The position numbers and the translations under genes are program-made. Shown here piece after piece: positions 18,471 through 28,270 of a stretch of DNA of 64,000 bases. The stretch is from Novosphingobium kunmingense (GTDB taxonomy: Bacteria; Pseudomonadota; Alphaproteobacteria; Sphingomonadales; Sphingomonadaceae): NCBI RefSeq assembly GCF_002813245.1, contig NZ_PHUF01000002.1, forward strand, positions 186,001-250,000, written 5' to 3'. Below the pieces are notes generated by a model. The model did no database searches and was not told where the DNA came from. It was given only the letters and a program-made list of their open reading frames with translations. The stretch's first letter is position 1. Every line of letters begins with the position of its first letter.

Positions 18471-18989
18471 CTAGCCGCGCCAAGGCCCCAGCACGCCTTC
18501 GCGGGGCAGTACTGCAGGATTGTCGGTGCGGGCGAGGAGGCGATGCTGCTCGAACGGGCCGGGCAGGTTCCATCCGCCGGTGTGGGTGTTGGCGAAGCCC
18601 CAGAAGCGGCCGTAGTATTCGGGATCGCCGATCATCACCTGCGGCAGCGGCGCCTGCGGCGACAGGGCGGCAAGGCTGGCGGTCATCAGCGCCTGGCCGA
18701 TCCCGGCGCCCTGGTGTTCGGGCAGGACCGCAACAGGGCCGATCATGATCATCGGATGCCGGCGACCGGCGGAATCGGTCAGCGCCACCGGCCAGCACTG
18801 GATCGTGCCGACCAGATGCTCCTCCGCATCGATTGCGGCAAAGCTGAGGCCGGGCAGCCAGTCGGCCCCCTCGCGCACCTTGTAGGCGGTGCGTTTGTGC
18901 CGTTCGGGCTCGAACGCGCGGTCGAGCAGCGCTTCGACCAGCGCAGGATCGACGTTGTCGAGCGGGATCAGGGTCAGGGCCTCGGTCAT
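18471..18989 (-). CDS. GNAT family N-acetyltransferase
   Basis: Acetyl-CoA-dependent acyltransferase of 172 aa. Motif A for CoA pyrophosphate binding is visible as IGPVAVLPEHQGAGIGQALM (about residues 81-100), preceded by VGTIQCWPVAL and followed by VMIGDPEYYGRFWGFAN, a pattern of the YhbS-like GNATs. Substrate unknown; YhbS-type enzymes are predicted to act on small molecules or proteins. It lies between DUF1285 and the sugar dehydrogenase on the same strand with short gaps. Confidence 0.9.
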   Translation of the reverse strand: MTEALTLIPLDNVDPALVEALLDRAFEPERHKRTAYKVREGADWLPGLSFAAIDAEEHLVGTIQCWPVALTDSAGRRHPMIMIGPVAVLPEHQGAGIGQALMTASLAALSPQAPLPQVMIGDPEYYGRFWGFANTHTGGWNLPGPFEQHRLLARTDNPAVLPREGVLGPWRG

Positions 18990-19024
18990 CGAGGCGCGCC
19001 GATAGGGGCTGGGGGCAGGCCTGT

Positions 19025-20167
19025 CTACTTCTTCGAAAGGCGCACCAGCCTCCCGCCCGCCTTGTCCTCGAGCAGCAGCAGCGATCCGTCCGGCGCTTCG
19101 ACGATCTCGCGGATCCGCTTGCCCATCGGGTAGCGCGCCTGTTCCGTGCCCTTCGTTCCCGAAAGCGACACACGCACCAGGCCTTCATAGCCCATGCCGG
19201 CAATCAGCGCCTGGCCCTTCCATGCGGGCCACATCTTGCCCGAATAGAACAGGAAATCGCCAGGCGCGATCACCGGGTTCCAGCTGATCGCCGGGGCAGC
19301 CAGATCAGGCCGCGTGCTGTTCCTGGGGATAGCGCGTCCATCGTAATGATCTCCGTCCGACACCAGGGGCCAGCCATAGTTTTGGCCCTGCTCGACAAGG
19401 TTGAGTTCGTCGCCACCGGCAGGCCCGTGTTCGAGATCCCACAGCCGGCCCGATGCGTCGAATGTGAGGCCAAGGATGTTGCGGTGTCCCAGCGAATAGC
19501 GTTCCGCCGGTCCCGTGGGGTTGCCCTGCGCGTCGATCGGCAGGCGGATCACCTTGCCAAGGTCGCTCGCCGGGTCCTGCGCGGGGGTCATCTTCTGCCG
19601 GTCGCCCGAGGCGACGAACAGGAACTTGCCATCGGGCGAAAGGACGATGCGGTGCGAATAGTGACCGCGCCCGGTGACCTTGGGCTGCTGGCGCCAGATC
19701 ACGCTCAGGCCCTCGATCCGGCAGGCATCGGCCGGGTTGCAAACCAGCGTGCCGCGTCCCAGCGCTGCGCCGCGCGTATCGCTGCCGCCTGCTTCGGCCC
19801 AGGTCAGGAAGATCGTGCGGCGGGCAAGATTTGCGGCAGATTCGGATGGCAGGAACGCGATGTCGCCAAGCCCGCCCTGGCCGCCGTAATCGACGGTCGG
19901 CGCGCCGGTGACAGAGCCCTGCCGTTTGCTGGCCACTTCGAAGTATCGGATCGCGCCCGATTTCTCTGTCACGAACAGCGTCTGCGTGCCCGGCGCGACG
20001 GCCGCGGCCCAAGGCTCGTTGAAGGTAGCCAGTTCTTCACGCGCGAAGGCCTCGGCCGCTTCGGATGCGGCCCCGGGGCTATCCCCGGCAGTCGTCGCGC
20101 CGCAGCTTGCGAGGAGGAGGGGAAGGGGCGATAGGGAAAGAACGATCTTTGCAAACATGGCTGTCAT
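19025..20167 (-). CDS. PQQ-dependent sugar dehydrogenase-like lipoprotein
   Basis: Predicted periplasmic six-bladed beta-propeller oxidoreductase of the soluble glucose dehydrogenase / Yli family, which oxidises aldoses with PQQ. From the ATG at 20167 the product has about 380 aa and begins with a lipoprotein signal ending LLLASC, so it should be anchored to a membrane. Propeller motifs include DIAFLPSES, HRIVLSPDGKFLFVASGD, GHRNILGLTFD, LWDLEHGPAGGDELN and YGWPLVSDGDHYDG. ATGs at 20170, 20167 and 20158 are all possible; each overlaps the 5' end of rnhB on the opposite strand. Confidence 0.88.
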   Translation of the reverse strand: MTAMFAKIVLSLSPLPLLLASCGATTAGDSPGAASEAAEAFAREELATFNEPWAAAVAPGTQTLFVTEKSGAIRYFEVASKRQGSVTGAPTVDYGGQGGLGDIAFLPSESAANLARRTIFLTWAEAGGSDTRGAALGRGTLVCNPADACRIEGLSVIWRQQPKVTGRGHYSHRIVLSPDGKFLFVASGDRQKMTPAQDPASDLGKVIRLPIDAQGNPTGPAERYSLGHRNILGLTFDASGRLWDLEHGPAGGDELNLVEQGQNYGWPLVSDGDHYDGRAIPRNSTRPDLAAPAISWNPVIAPGDFLFYSGKMWPAWKGQALIAGMGYEGLVRVSLSGTKGTEQARYPMGKRIREIVEAPDGSLLLLEDKAGGRLVRLSKK

Positions 20168-20792
20168 CATTCCCCACTCGAGCCCTAGTGACAAGGTTGC
20201 TTCCCCTTCGGTCACCATCGGTGTGGACGAAGCCGGGCGCGGACCGCTGGCCGGGCCCGTCGTCGCCGCCGCTGTCGTGCTGTGCAAGCCGCGCCCTGCC
20301 GGGCTCGACGATTCCAAAAGGCTGAAGCCCGCCCGGCGCGCAGAACTGGAAGCGGCGATCAAGCGCCGCTGCCGCTGGGCCGTCGGGGTGGTCGAGGTCG
20401 AGGATATCGACCGTCTCAACATCTTCGGCGCGACCATGCTGGCAATGACCCTGGCGGTGCGGGCGCTGTGCGAGCAGATCAGCGAGGAGGTGGGCGAAGT
20501 GCTGATCGACGGCAACCTCACCCCGCAGGGCCGCCGCCCGGAATGGTGCTGGCCTGCCCGGCCCATCGTCGGCGGCGATGCGATCGAGCCGTGCATCTCG
20601 GCCGCCTCGATCATCGCCAAGGAACACCGCGACCGGCTGATGCGCGATTACGCCGCCCAGCATCCGCACTACGGCTGGGACCGCAACGCCGGATACGGGA
20701 CGCCCGAACATCTAGAGGCCCTGCGCACCCATGGGCCGAGCCCCCTGCATCGGCGCAGCTTTGCCCCCGTCGCGCAGATGGCATTGTTCTGA
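20157..20792 (+). CDS. rnhB: Ribonuclease HII
   Basis: Removes ribonucleotides and RNA from RNA-DNA hybrids. The 211-aa protein begins with a short tail and then the diagnostic VTIGVDEAGRGPLAGPVVAAAV containing the first acidic metal ligands Asp24-Glu25. Further hallmarks are DSKRLKPARR, IDGNLTP for the central Asp, and AASIIAKEHRDRLM plus HPHYGWDRNAGYGTPEH. No better start exists downstream: the next candidate (GTG at 20223) would cut into the first strand. Its ATG at 20157 overlaps the opposite-strand dehydrogenase start, an unusual head-to-head overlap. Confidence 0.95.
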   Translation: MAVIIPHSSPSDKVASPSVTIGVDEAGRGPLAGPVVAAAVVLCKPRPAGLDDSKRLKPARRAELEAAIKRRCRWAVGVVEVEDIDRLNIFGATMLAMTLAVRALCEQISEEVGEVLIDGNLTPQGRRPEWCWPARPIVGGDAIEPCISAASIIAKEHRDRLMRDYAAQHPHYGWDRNAGYGTPEHLEALRTHGPSPLHRRSFAPVAQMALF

Positions 20793-20843
20793 CGCGAGAA
20801 AAATCCGGTCGGCGAGTCTTTGCGGCCACACCCACCAGATGTT

Positions 20844-22149
<1,306 letters not shown>

Positions 22150-22152
22150 CCG

Positions 22153-23244
22153 ATTCCGCACTACCTTCGTCCGATCGCCCTTGCCGATTCGCCGCAAAGC
22201 GAGGAGGGCGAGGCACTGCGCCTGGCGGGCGGACTGGTCTATGCCAGCCGCTTTGCCCTGATCGAGCGGGCGGGCGGCAGGGTCACGGCACGGGAGCGCT
22301 ATTCGCTGCCCGAGTTGCGGGCCGCGCTGCCGGACCTGCCCGAGGCGGTGCGCGACCAGTTCGACAACCTTCAGCGTGTGCACGCGCCGCTGCAATGCGG
22401 CGCGCGCACGATTCGGCTCGACCAGCCGCAGGTCATGGGCATTCTCAACGTCACTCCTGACAGCTTTTCGGACGGCGGGCATTTCATGGACCGGCCCGAA
22501 GTCGCGAACGAACACGCCGCCGCCATGCTCGAAGCCGGCGCGGCGCTGATCGACGTCGGCGGGGAAAGCACCCGCCCCGGCGCGGCGGCGGTGTGGGAAG
22601 GCGACGAATTGAAACGCGTCATTCCGGCGGTCGAAAGGCTGGCGGCATCGGGCGCGGCAATCAGCATCGACACGCGGCGCCCGGCGGTGATGGAAGCCGC
22701 GCTAGCGGCCGGCGCGCACATCATAAACGACGTTTCAGCCCTGCGCCACGATCCGCGCAGCCTGGCCTTTGCCGCCGGCACCGGCGCGCCGGTGGTGCTG
22801 ATGCACGCGCCCGGCGAGGGCGAGGACCTTCACGACGGCGCGGTCTATGCCGACGTCGTGCTCGACGTGTTCGACTGGCTGGCCGCAAGGCGCGATGCGG
22901 CCCTGGCGGCCGGCATCGCACGCGACCGGATCGTCCTGGATCCTGGTATCGGTTTCGGCAAGTCGGTGGCCGAGAACCTGGCCCTGATCAACGCCCTGCC
23001 GCTGTTCCACGCGCTGGGCCAGCCGCTGCTGCTGGGTGCCAGCCGCAAGCGCATGGTCGGGGCGCTGTCGAACGAGGCGCCCGCACACCAGCGTCTGGGC
23101 GGCAGTCTTGCCCTGGCCGTCAAGGGCATGGACGCGGGCGTGCAGTTGCTGCGCGTCCATGACGTTCCCGAAACGGTCCAGGCGGCGCGGGTCTGGCGCG
23201 GGTTGCGCGATGCGGCGCTGACCGATTTCAGCCAGCTTGCCTGA
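22153..23244 (+). CDS. folP: Dihydropteroate synthase, probable AUU start
   Basis: Joins p-aminobenzoate to dihydropterin pyrophosphate in folate synthesis; target of sulfonamides. The catalytic TIM barrel starts near VMGILNVTPDSFSDGG, followed by GGESTRPGA, ISIDTRRPAVMEAAL, HIINDVSAL, DPGIGFGKSVAENL and LLLGASRKRM, all intact. Upstream of the first conventional start (TTG, 22315) the frame stays open to the ccrM stop with coding-type composition and reads IPHYLRPIALADSPQSEEGE. The only initiation-like codon at its head is ATT at 22153, seven bases after a GAGGA ribosome binding site. I annotate from there (363 aa) as a non-canonical start; the short 309-aa form from 22315 is the alternative. 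Confidence 0.8.
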   Translation: MPHYLRPIALADSPQSEEGEALRLAGGLVYASRFALIERAGGRVTARERYSLPELRAALPDLPEAVRDQFDNLQRVHAPLQCGARTIRLDQPQVMGILNVTPDSFSDGGHFMDRPEVANEHAAAMLEAGAALIDVGGESTRPGAAAVWEGDELKRVIPAVERLAASGAAISIDTRRPAVMEAALAAGAHIINDVSALRHDPRSLAFAAGTGAPVVLMHAPGEGEDLHDGAVYADVVLDVFDWLAARRDAALAAGIARDRIVLDPGIGFGKSVAENLALINALPLFHALGQPLLLGASRKRMVGALSNEAPAHQRLGGSLALAVKGMDAGVQLLRVHDVPETVQAARVWRGLRDAALTDFSQLA

Positions 23245-23343
23245 CGCCCGTTGCTGCTGACCCGCCCGGCCCGGGGCAAGGCGCAAGCTTCCGTTTGCCT
23301 TCCGCAACCGTAATCACGCTGGCCAAGCGCGATTAGCGGCGGC

Positions 23344-25101
23344 ATGAGACAGGTAATGGAACATTCCGGCCATTCGCTGCTCTACGAAGGCGGCATCCTG
23401 CTCGGCGCAGCGCTCGTTTGCGTCCTTCTGTTTCGGCGCCTCGGGCTGGGTGCGACGTTGGGCTACCTTGTCGCTGGTGCGCTGGTCGGGCCGCAGGTGC
23501 TGGGCCTGGTCGGCGGGGCAGAGGACAAGCTGGTCACGGCTGAACTGGGCATCACCCTGCTGCTGTTCGTCGTCGGGCTCGAACTCAACCCGTCGCGTCT
23601 CTGGGCGATGCGCAAGGACATCTTCGCCATCGGCCTGATGCAGGTGGCACTGTGCGGCTTGGTCCTGGCCGGCGTGGTCATGCTCGCGGCAGGGTTCACC
23701 TGGCAGGCCGCGCTCGCGCTCGGCCTGCCGCTGGCGCTCTCCTCCACCGCGCAGGTGCTGCCGATGCTGCAAAGTTCGGGCCGCATGAAAACGCCGTTCG
23801 GCGAACGGGCCTTTTCGATCCTGCTGTTCCAGGACATCTCGATCGTGCCCCTCATCACCATCATCGCCGCGATGAGCCGCAACCCTGCCGACCATGGCGG
23901 AACGCCGGGCTTGCTGCTGGCGATCTACACGCTCGGTGCGGTCATCGGCCTGATCCTTGCCGGTCGTTATGTGCTGGGTCCGCTGTTCCGCCTGATCGGC
24001 AACCTGGGCGAGCGCGAGATGTTCGTGGTCGCCGCGCTGTTCACGGTCGTCGCTTCGGCCGGCGTGATGCAGATGCTCGGCGTATCGCCCGCGCTGGGCG
24101 CCTTCGTCGCCGGCGTGATGCTCGCCGAAAGTCCCTATCGCCACGAACTGGAAACCGACGTCGAGCCGTTCCGCTCGATCTTGCTCGGCCTGTTCTTCCT
24201 GTCGGTGGGCATGCTGCTCGACCTTGGCGCGATTGCCGAACGACCGCTGTTCGTGGTCGGCATGGCCTTGGCCCTGGTGGTGGTGAAGACGATTGTGATC
24301 TTCGGCATCGCGCGCCTGTTCGGCATGGCCTGGCGCGGCGCGCTGGGCCTTGGCCTGCTGCTGAGCCAGGGCGGTGAATTCGGCTTCGTGCTGTTTGCCC
24401 AGGCAAGCGACGCCTGGCTGATCGAGCCGGAGGTCGCCAGCCTGTTCGGCGCGATAGTCACGCTGTCGATGGCGACAACCCCGTTCCTGATGATGTTCGC
24501 CGCGCGCTTTCGCAGCGACCAGCCGATTGCCGCCAAGCAGACCCGCGAAGGACCAAGCCCGGACGGGGCCAACGCGATCATCGTCGGCTACGGCCGATTC
24601 GGCCAGACGGTTGCTCAGATCCTCACCGCCGCGCGCGTGCCGGTGACCTTGATCGATACCGATATCGAGATGATCGACGTTGCGGGCGAATTCGGCGCGA
24701 AAGTCTATTTCGGCGATGGCACGCGGATCGACCTCCTGCGCCAGGCTGGCGCGGGCGAGGCCGAGCTGATCCTGTTCTGCCTCGATGGCGACAAGATCGA
24801 CCGGTCGATCGCCGCTGCGGTCCACGAGGCGTTTCCCCAGGCTTCGGTGTTCGTCCGCGGGTTCGACCGCCGCTCGATCATCGAACTGCACGGTTCGCCG
24901 GTCGCCGGAGTGGTGCGCGAGGTGATGGAATCGGCCGTGAAGCTGGCCAGCTCCGCACTCGATTCGATCGACGTCAGCCGCGAGGAAATCACCCGTGCGG
25001 TGGGCAAATACCGAGCCACCGATGCCGAACGGCTGTCCCTGCAGAAGGAAAGCGGCGATATCCGCGCCGCGCGCGACCTGATCCTGACCCGCCCGCGCTG
25101 A
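23344..25101 (+). CDS. CPA2-family cation:proton antiporter with RCK domain (Kef/YbaL-like)
   Basis: Predicted inner-membrane K+/H+ or Na+/H+ antiporter, 585 aa. Residues 10-385 form about 12 transmembrane helices of the Na_H_Exchanger fold, with LGITLLLFVVGLELNPSRLW, LALSSTAQVLPML and LLLSQGGEFGFVLF, which are characteristic of the KefB/KefC/YbaL group. Residues from about 415 form a TrkA-N (RCK) nucleotide-binding domain, with the Rossmann glycine motif IIVGYGRFGQTV and acidic DTDIEM. The ATG at 23344 is in frame with a second ATG at 23356. Convergent with the response regulator gene. Confidence 0.9.
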   Translation: MRQVMEHSGHSLLYEGGILLGAALVCVLLFRRLGLGATLGYLVAGALVGPQVLGLVGGAEDKLVTAELGITLLLFVVGLELNPSRLWAMRKDIFAIGLMQVALCGLVLAGVVMLAAGFTWQAALALGLPLALSSTAQVLPMLQSSGRMKTPFGERAFSILLFQDISIVPLITIIAAMSRNPADHGGTPGLLLAIYTLGAVIGLILAGRYVLGPLFRLIGNLGEREMFVVAALFTVVASAGVMQMLGVSPALGAFVAGVMLAESPYRHELETDVEPFRSILLGLFFLSVGMLLDLGAIAERPLFVVGMALALVVVKTIVIFGIARLFGMAWRGALGLGLLLSQGGEFGFVLFAQASDAWLIEPEVASLFGAIVTLSMATTPFLMMFAARFRSDQPIAAKQTREGPSPDGANAIIVGYGRFGQTVAQILTAARVPVTLIDTDIEMIDVAGEFGAKVYFGDGTRIDLLRQAGAGEAELILFCLDGDKIDRSIAAAVHEAFPQASVFVRGFDRRSIIELHGSPVAGVVREVMESAVKLASSALDSIDVSREEITRAVGKYRATDAERLSLQKESGDIRAARDLILTRPR

Positions 25102-26523
25102 TCACGCGGCCGCGTCGCCGATGCCCAGTTCGCTAAGCTTGCGGTAGAGCGTCGAGCGCCCGATCCCCAGCCGGCGCGCCACCTCGGTCATGCGGCCGCG
25201 GTAATGGCCGATGGCCAGGCGGATTACGTCGGCCTCGATCTCTTCCAGCGGGCGCAGGTTGCCGTCGGCAGTGTAGAGCATCACGCCGACGCCTTCCTGC
25301 ACGGGCGGCTGGGTCTGGGCGTCGCCGCCGATCAGGCTCGACAGTTGCGGGAAATCGTCCGCCGTCAGGGCATCGCCTTCGCAGAACACCGCGGCGCGGA
25401 ACAGCACGGCCTGAAGCTGGCGGACGTTGCCCGGCCAGTCGTAGGCGGCCAGCAGCGCCAGCGCGTTGTCGGTGATCCCCAGCGCGCGCAGGCCCGGCTG
25501 TTCGCCGATCCGGGCGAGGAAATGGCGGGCCAGCGCCGCGATGTCGCCGGTCCTCTCGCGCAGGGGCGGCAGGTTGACAACCGCGCCGGACAGCGCGGTG
25601 ATCAGTTCGGGCAGAAAGTGCCCGCCGTCGACCAGGTCCTTCAGGGGCAGGTTGCTCGCCACGATCAGGCGGACGTCGATGCGGAACGAATGGCGCGCCC
25701 CGATCGGGCGCACGTCGCCGCGCTGGATCGATTCGAGCAGGCGCTGCTGGACGTGGAGCGGCAGGCGGTCGACCTCGTCGAGCGCCAGGGTGCCGCCGTC
25801 TGAATGCTGGAGCGCGCCGATATGGCGGTCGAAGGCGCCCGGGAAGGCACCCTTTTCGTGGCCGAACAGCGCGCTTTCGACCGAATTGGCCGCCACGCCG
25901 CCGACGTTGAAAAGACGGAACGGCAGCTTGGCGCGCGGGCTCGCCGCGTGCATCGCGCGGATCAGCATTTCCTTGCCGCTGCCGCTTTCGCCCTCGATCA
26001 GCACAGGCGTGTGGCTGCGCGCGGCCTTGGCGGCGACGGCCAGAGCCGTGCGGAAGCCGGGTGAAGCGCCGATCATCGCGTCGAAATCGGGGTTCGACGG
26101 CATCTTCTCGGTCAGCGGCTGCAATTCGTCGCGCGGCGCCTCGCGCGTGGTGGCCATGCGCAGCGCCTGCATCAGCCGGTCGGGCGCGACGGGCTTGATC
26201 AGGTAGTCGGTCGCGCCGGCGCGCATCGCCTCGACCGCCAGCAGCGGCGAGGCGCTGGTGGTCAGCATCAGCAACGGCAAGGCGGGGCGGCGGCTTTTCA
26301 GTTCGGCGATCAGGTCGCAGGCGTCGTCGCCCGGGACCCACTGGTCAAGAATGATCGCGCCCAGTTCCATGCCCTGGCGGGTGCCCAGCATGGCGATGGC
26401 GGTTTCCGAATCGCGTACCACGATCGTGCGCCAGCCCTCGCGCCCGGCAAGCGCGGTGATCAGCCGGCTTTGCGCCGGTTCATCGTCGATCAGCATCAGC
26501 GTGCGCTGCTCGATGTCCGCCAT
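25102..26523 (-). CDS. NtrC-family response regulator with altered sigma-54 loop (GAFPGA)
   Basis: Transcription factor of 473 aa from the ATG at 26523 (MADIEQRTLML). Receiver domain with LIDDE and phospho-acceptor Asp in IILDQWVPGD, then an AAA+ domain with Walker A GESGSGKEML, Walker B GGTLALDEVDRL and arginine finger region RERTGDIAAL. The C-terminal Fis-type helix-turn-helix is TEVARRLGIGRSTLYRKL. The GAFTGA loop that contacts sigma-54 reads GAFPGA (HEKGAFPGAFD), a Thr-to-Pro change. It may not activate sigma-54 promoters in the normal way. No kinase gene is adjacent. An in-frame start at 26598 looks like upstream non-coding sequence. Confidence 0.9.
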   Translation of the reverse strand: MADIEQRTLMLIDDEPAQSRLITALAGREGWRTIVVRDSETAIAMLGTRQGMELGAIILDQWVPGDDACDLIAELKSRRPALPLLMLTTSASPLLAVEAMRAGATDYLIKPVAPDRLMQALRMATTREAPRDELQPLTEKMPSNPDFDAMIGASPGFRTALAVAAKAARSHTPVLIEGESGSGKEMLIRAMHAASPRAKLPFRLFNVGGVAANSVESALFGHEKGAFPGAFDRHIGALQHSDGGTLALDEVDRLPLHVQQRLLESIQRGDVRPIGARHSFRIDVRLIVASNLPLKDLVDGGHFLPELITALSGAVVNLPPLRERTGDIAALARHFLARIGEQPGLRALGITDNALALLAAYDWPGNVRQLQAVLFRAAVFCEGDALTADDFPQLSSLIGGDAQTQPPVQEGVGVMLYTADGNLRPLEEIEADVIRLAIGHYRGRMTEVARRLGIGRSTLYRKLSELGIGDAAA

Positions 26524-26698
26524 TGTCCTGCCGTTGACCCCCGTGATCCAGGCCAATGCAATAGGGCAAGGGGGTAAAGAGCCGATTAAGGTTGGCAATT
26601 AGGCGCGATATTGGCCCTGTTGGCACTTGAGGTGCGCGATTGAGGACTATAGACGGACCGCAAAGGCCGCTAGGCGGCACAACCATGGGGATAGAGCA

Positions 26699-26821
26699 AT
26701 GGCCTCCGGCAACGACATGAAGTCGCACAATTCGACCTACACCGGCTTTCTCGGCATGCTGAAGTGGGGCACGGCCGTCACGATTGCCGTTACAGCCCTT
26801 GTTATCCTGCTGATCGCCTGA
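26699..26821 (+). CDS. aa3-type cytochrome c oxidase subunit IV
   Basis: A 40-aa single-helix peptide associated with alphaproteobacterial aa3 oxidase (COX4_pro_2 family). It begins MASGNDMKSHNSTYTGF, with a soluble N-terminus rich in Asn/Ser and then one hydrophobic helix WGTAVTIAVTALVILLIA that ends the chain. The conserved TYxGF-xxxxKWG pattern supports the call. It is not adjacent to other oxidase genes but lies 11 bp upstream of pntAA, which may share its transcript. Confidence 0.85.
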   Translation: MASGNDMKSHNSTYTGFLGMLKWGTAVTIAVTALVILLIA

Positions 26822-26832
26822 GCGTCGCGGCC

Positions 26833-27954
26833 ATGCGCATCGCGGTGCTGAAAGAACGCGCCGCCGGTGAAAGCCGCGTCGCGGCAACCCCGGAAACGGT
26901 GAAGAAGTTCATCGCGCTCGGCGCGACCGTCGCGGTCGAAACCGGCGCGGGCGAGGGGGCGTCGATTGCCGATGCCGACTATGCCGCCGCAGGGGCCGAG
27001 GTGTCGCCCGAAGCCGTGCGCGGCGCCGACATCGTGCTCGGTGTGCAAGGGCCGGAAATCGCCGCGCTGGCCGGAGCCAACCAGGGCGCGTGGATCGTCG
27101 CCGGGCTCGATCCGTTCGGCCAGCGCGCGCGCATCGATGGCTATGCGGACGCCGGGTACGAGGCGCTGGCGATGGAGTTCATGCCGCGCATCACCCGCGC
27201 GCAGTCGATGGACATCCTGTCCAGCCAGTCGAACCTTGCCGGTTACAAGGCGGTGATCGAGGCGGCGAGCCAGTATGGCCGCGCCTTTCCGATGATGATG
27301 ACCGCCGCCGGCACCGTCGCCGCCGCCAAGTGCTTCGTCATGGGTGTGGGCGTGGCGGGCCTGCAGGCCATCGCCACCGCGCGACGCCTCGGCGCGCAGG
27401 TTTCCGCCACCGACGTGCGCAGCGCGACCAGGGAACAGATCCAGTCGCTGGGCGCCAAGCCGATCTTCGTCGAAAGTGTCGCCGGGATCGAGGGCGAAGG
27501 CGCGGGCGGCTATGCCACCGAAATGAGCGAGGAATACCAGAAGGCCCAGGCCGAACTGGTCAGCTCGCACATCGCCAAGCAGGATATCGTGATCACCACC
27601 GCGCTGATCCCGGGCCGCGCCGCGCCGCGCCTGATTTCGGACGCGCAGATTGCCACGATGAAGCCCGGCAGCGTGATCTTCGATCTCGCGGTGTCGCAGG
27701 GCGGCAACGTCGAAGGCAGCCAGGCCGATCAGGTCGTGGTCAGGCACGGGGTCAAGATCATCGGCTTTTCCAATACCGCGACGCACCTTGCCGCCGATGC
27801 TTCGGCGCTGTTCGCGCGCAATCTCTACAACTTCCTCTCGGCCTTCTGGGACAAGGAAGCGGGCAAGCCCGTGCTGGACGAGGAAATCGGCGATGCCGTC
27901 CGGCTGACGCAGGGGGGCAAGGTCGTGAGCGAACGGCTGCTGGGGGCAAACTGA
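26833..27954 (+). CDS. pntAA: NAD(P) transhydrogenase subunit alpha, domain I
   Basis: NAD(H)-binding subunit of the proton-translocating transhydrogenase that drives hydride transfer from NADH to NADP+. The 373-aa protein starts MRIAVLKERAAGESRVA, with the family segment FMPRITRAQSMDILSSQSNLAGYKAV (split across about residues 118-143), the Rossmann motif VMGVGVAGLQAIATARRLGA, the conserved ATDVRSATREQ and the GYATEMSEEYQKAQ loop. It lacks the membrane part found in E. coli PntA; that is in pntAB. Stop overlaps the pntAB start by one base. Confidence 0.94.
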   Translation: MRIAVLKERAAGESRVAATPETVKKFIALGATVAVETGAGEGASIADADYAAAGAEVSPEAVRGADIVLGVQGPEIAALAGANQGAWIVAGLDPFGQRARIDGYADAGYEALAMEFMPRITRAQSMDILSSQSNLAGYKAVIEAASQYGRAFPMMMTAAGTVAAAKCFVMGVGVAGLQAIATARRLGAQVSATDVRSATREQIQSLGAKPIFVESVAGIEGEGAGGYATEMSEEYQKAQAELVSSHIAKQDIVITTALIPGRAAPRLISDAQIATMKPGSVIFDLAVSQGGNVEGSQADQVVVRHGVKIIGFSNTATHLAADASALFARNLYNFLSAFWDKEAGKPVLDEEIGDAVRLTQGGKVVSERLLGAN

Positions 27955-28268
27955 TGGATTTCATTTCGATCCTGTCGATCTTCGTGATGGCCTGTTTCGT
28001 GGGCTATTACGTGGTCTGGTCGGTCACCCCGGCGCTGCACACGCCGCTGATGGCGGTGACCAACGCGATCTCCTCGGTCATCATTGTGGGCGCGCTGATC
28101 GCGGCGGCAGCTGCAGGTAGTGCCTCGTCGAAGTGGCTCGGGCTGCTGGCGGTGGTGCTGGCGAGCGTCAACATCTTCGGCGGCTTTGCAGTCACCGCGC
28201 GGATGCTGGCGATGTACAAGAAGAAGGACCGCGCCGCCCCCACCCCTTCAGGGGAGGGGAGCAAATAA
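27954..28268 (+). CDS. pntAB: NAD(P) transhydrogenase subunit alpha, membrane part
   Basis: Small membrane subunit of 104 aa carrying about three transmembrane helices of the proton channel. It reads MDFISILSIFVMACFVGYYVVW, then TPALHTPLMAVTNAISSVIIVGAL, typical PntAB, and VNIFGGFAVTARMLAMYKKKD. The ATG overlaps the pntAA stop (TGATG). The last residues PTPSGEGS are encoded by an imperfect inverted repeat (28237-28259), so the C-terminus may be a short palindromic element rather than ancestral sequence. Confidence 0.94.
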   Translation: MDFISILSIFVMACFVGYYVVWSVTPALHTPLMAVTNAISSVIIVGALIAAAAAGSASSKWLGLLAVVLASVNIFGGFAVTARMLAMYKKKDRAAPTPSGEGSK

Positions 28269-28270
28269 GC

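Noticed and set aside
26585..26601. TTAAGGTTGGCAATTA as a CtrA box before the NtrC-like gene
   Set aside because: The second half-site departs from TTAA at the required spacing, so I could not support it.
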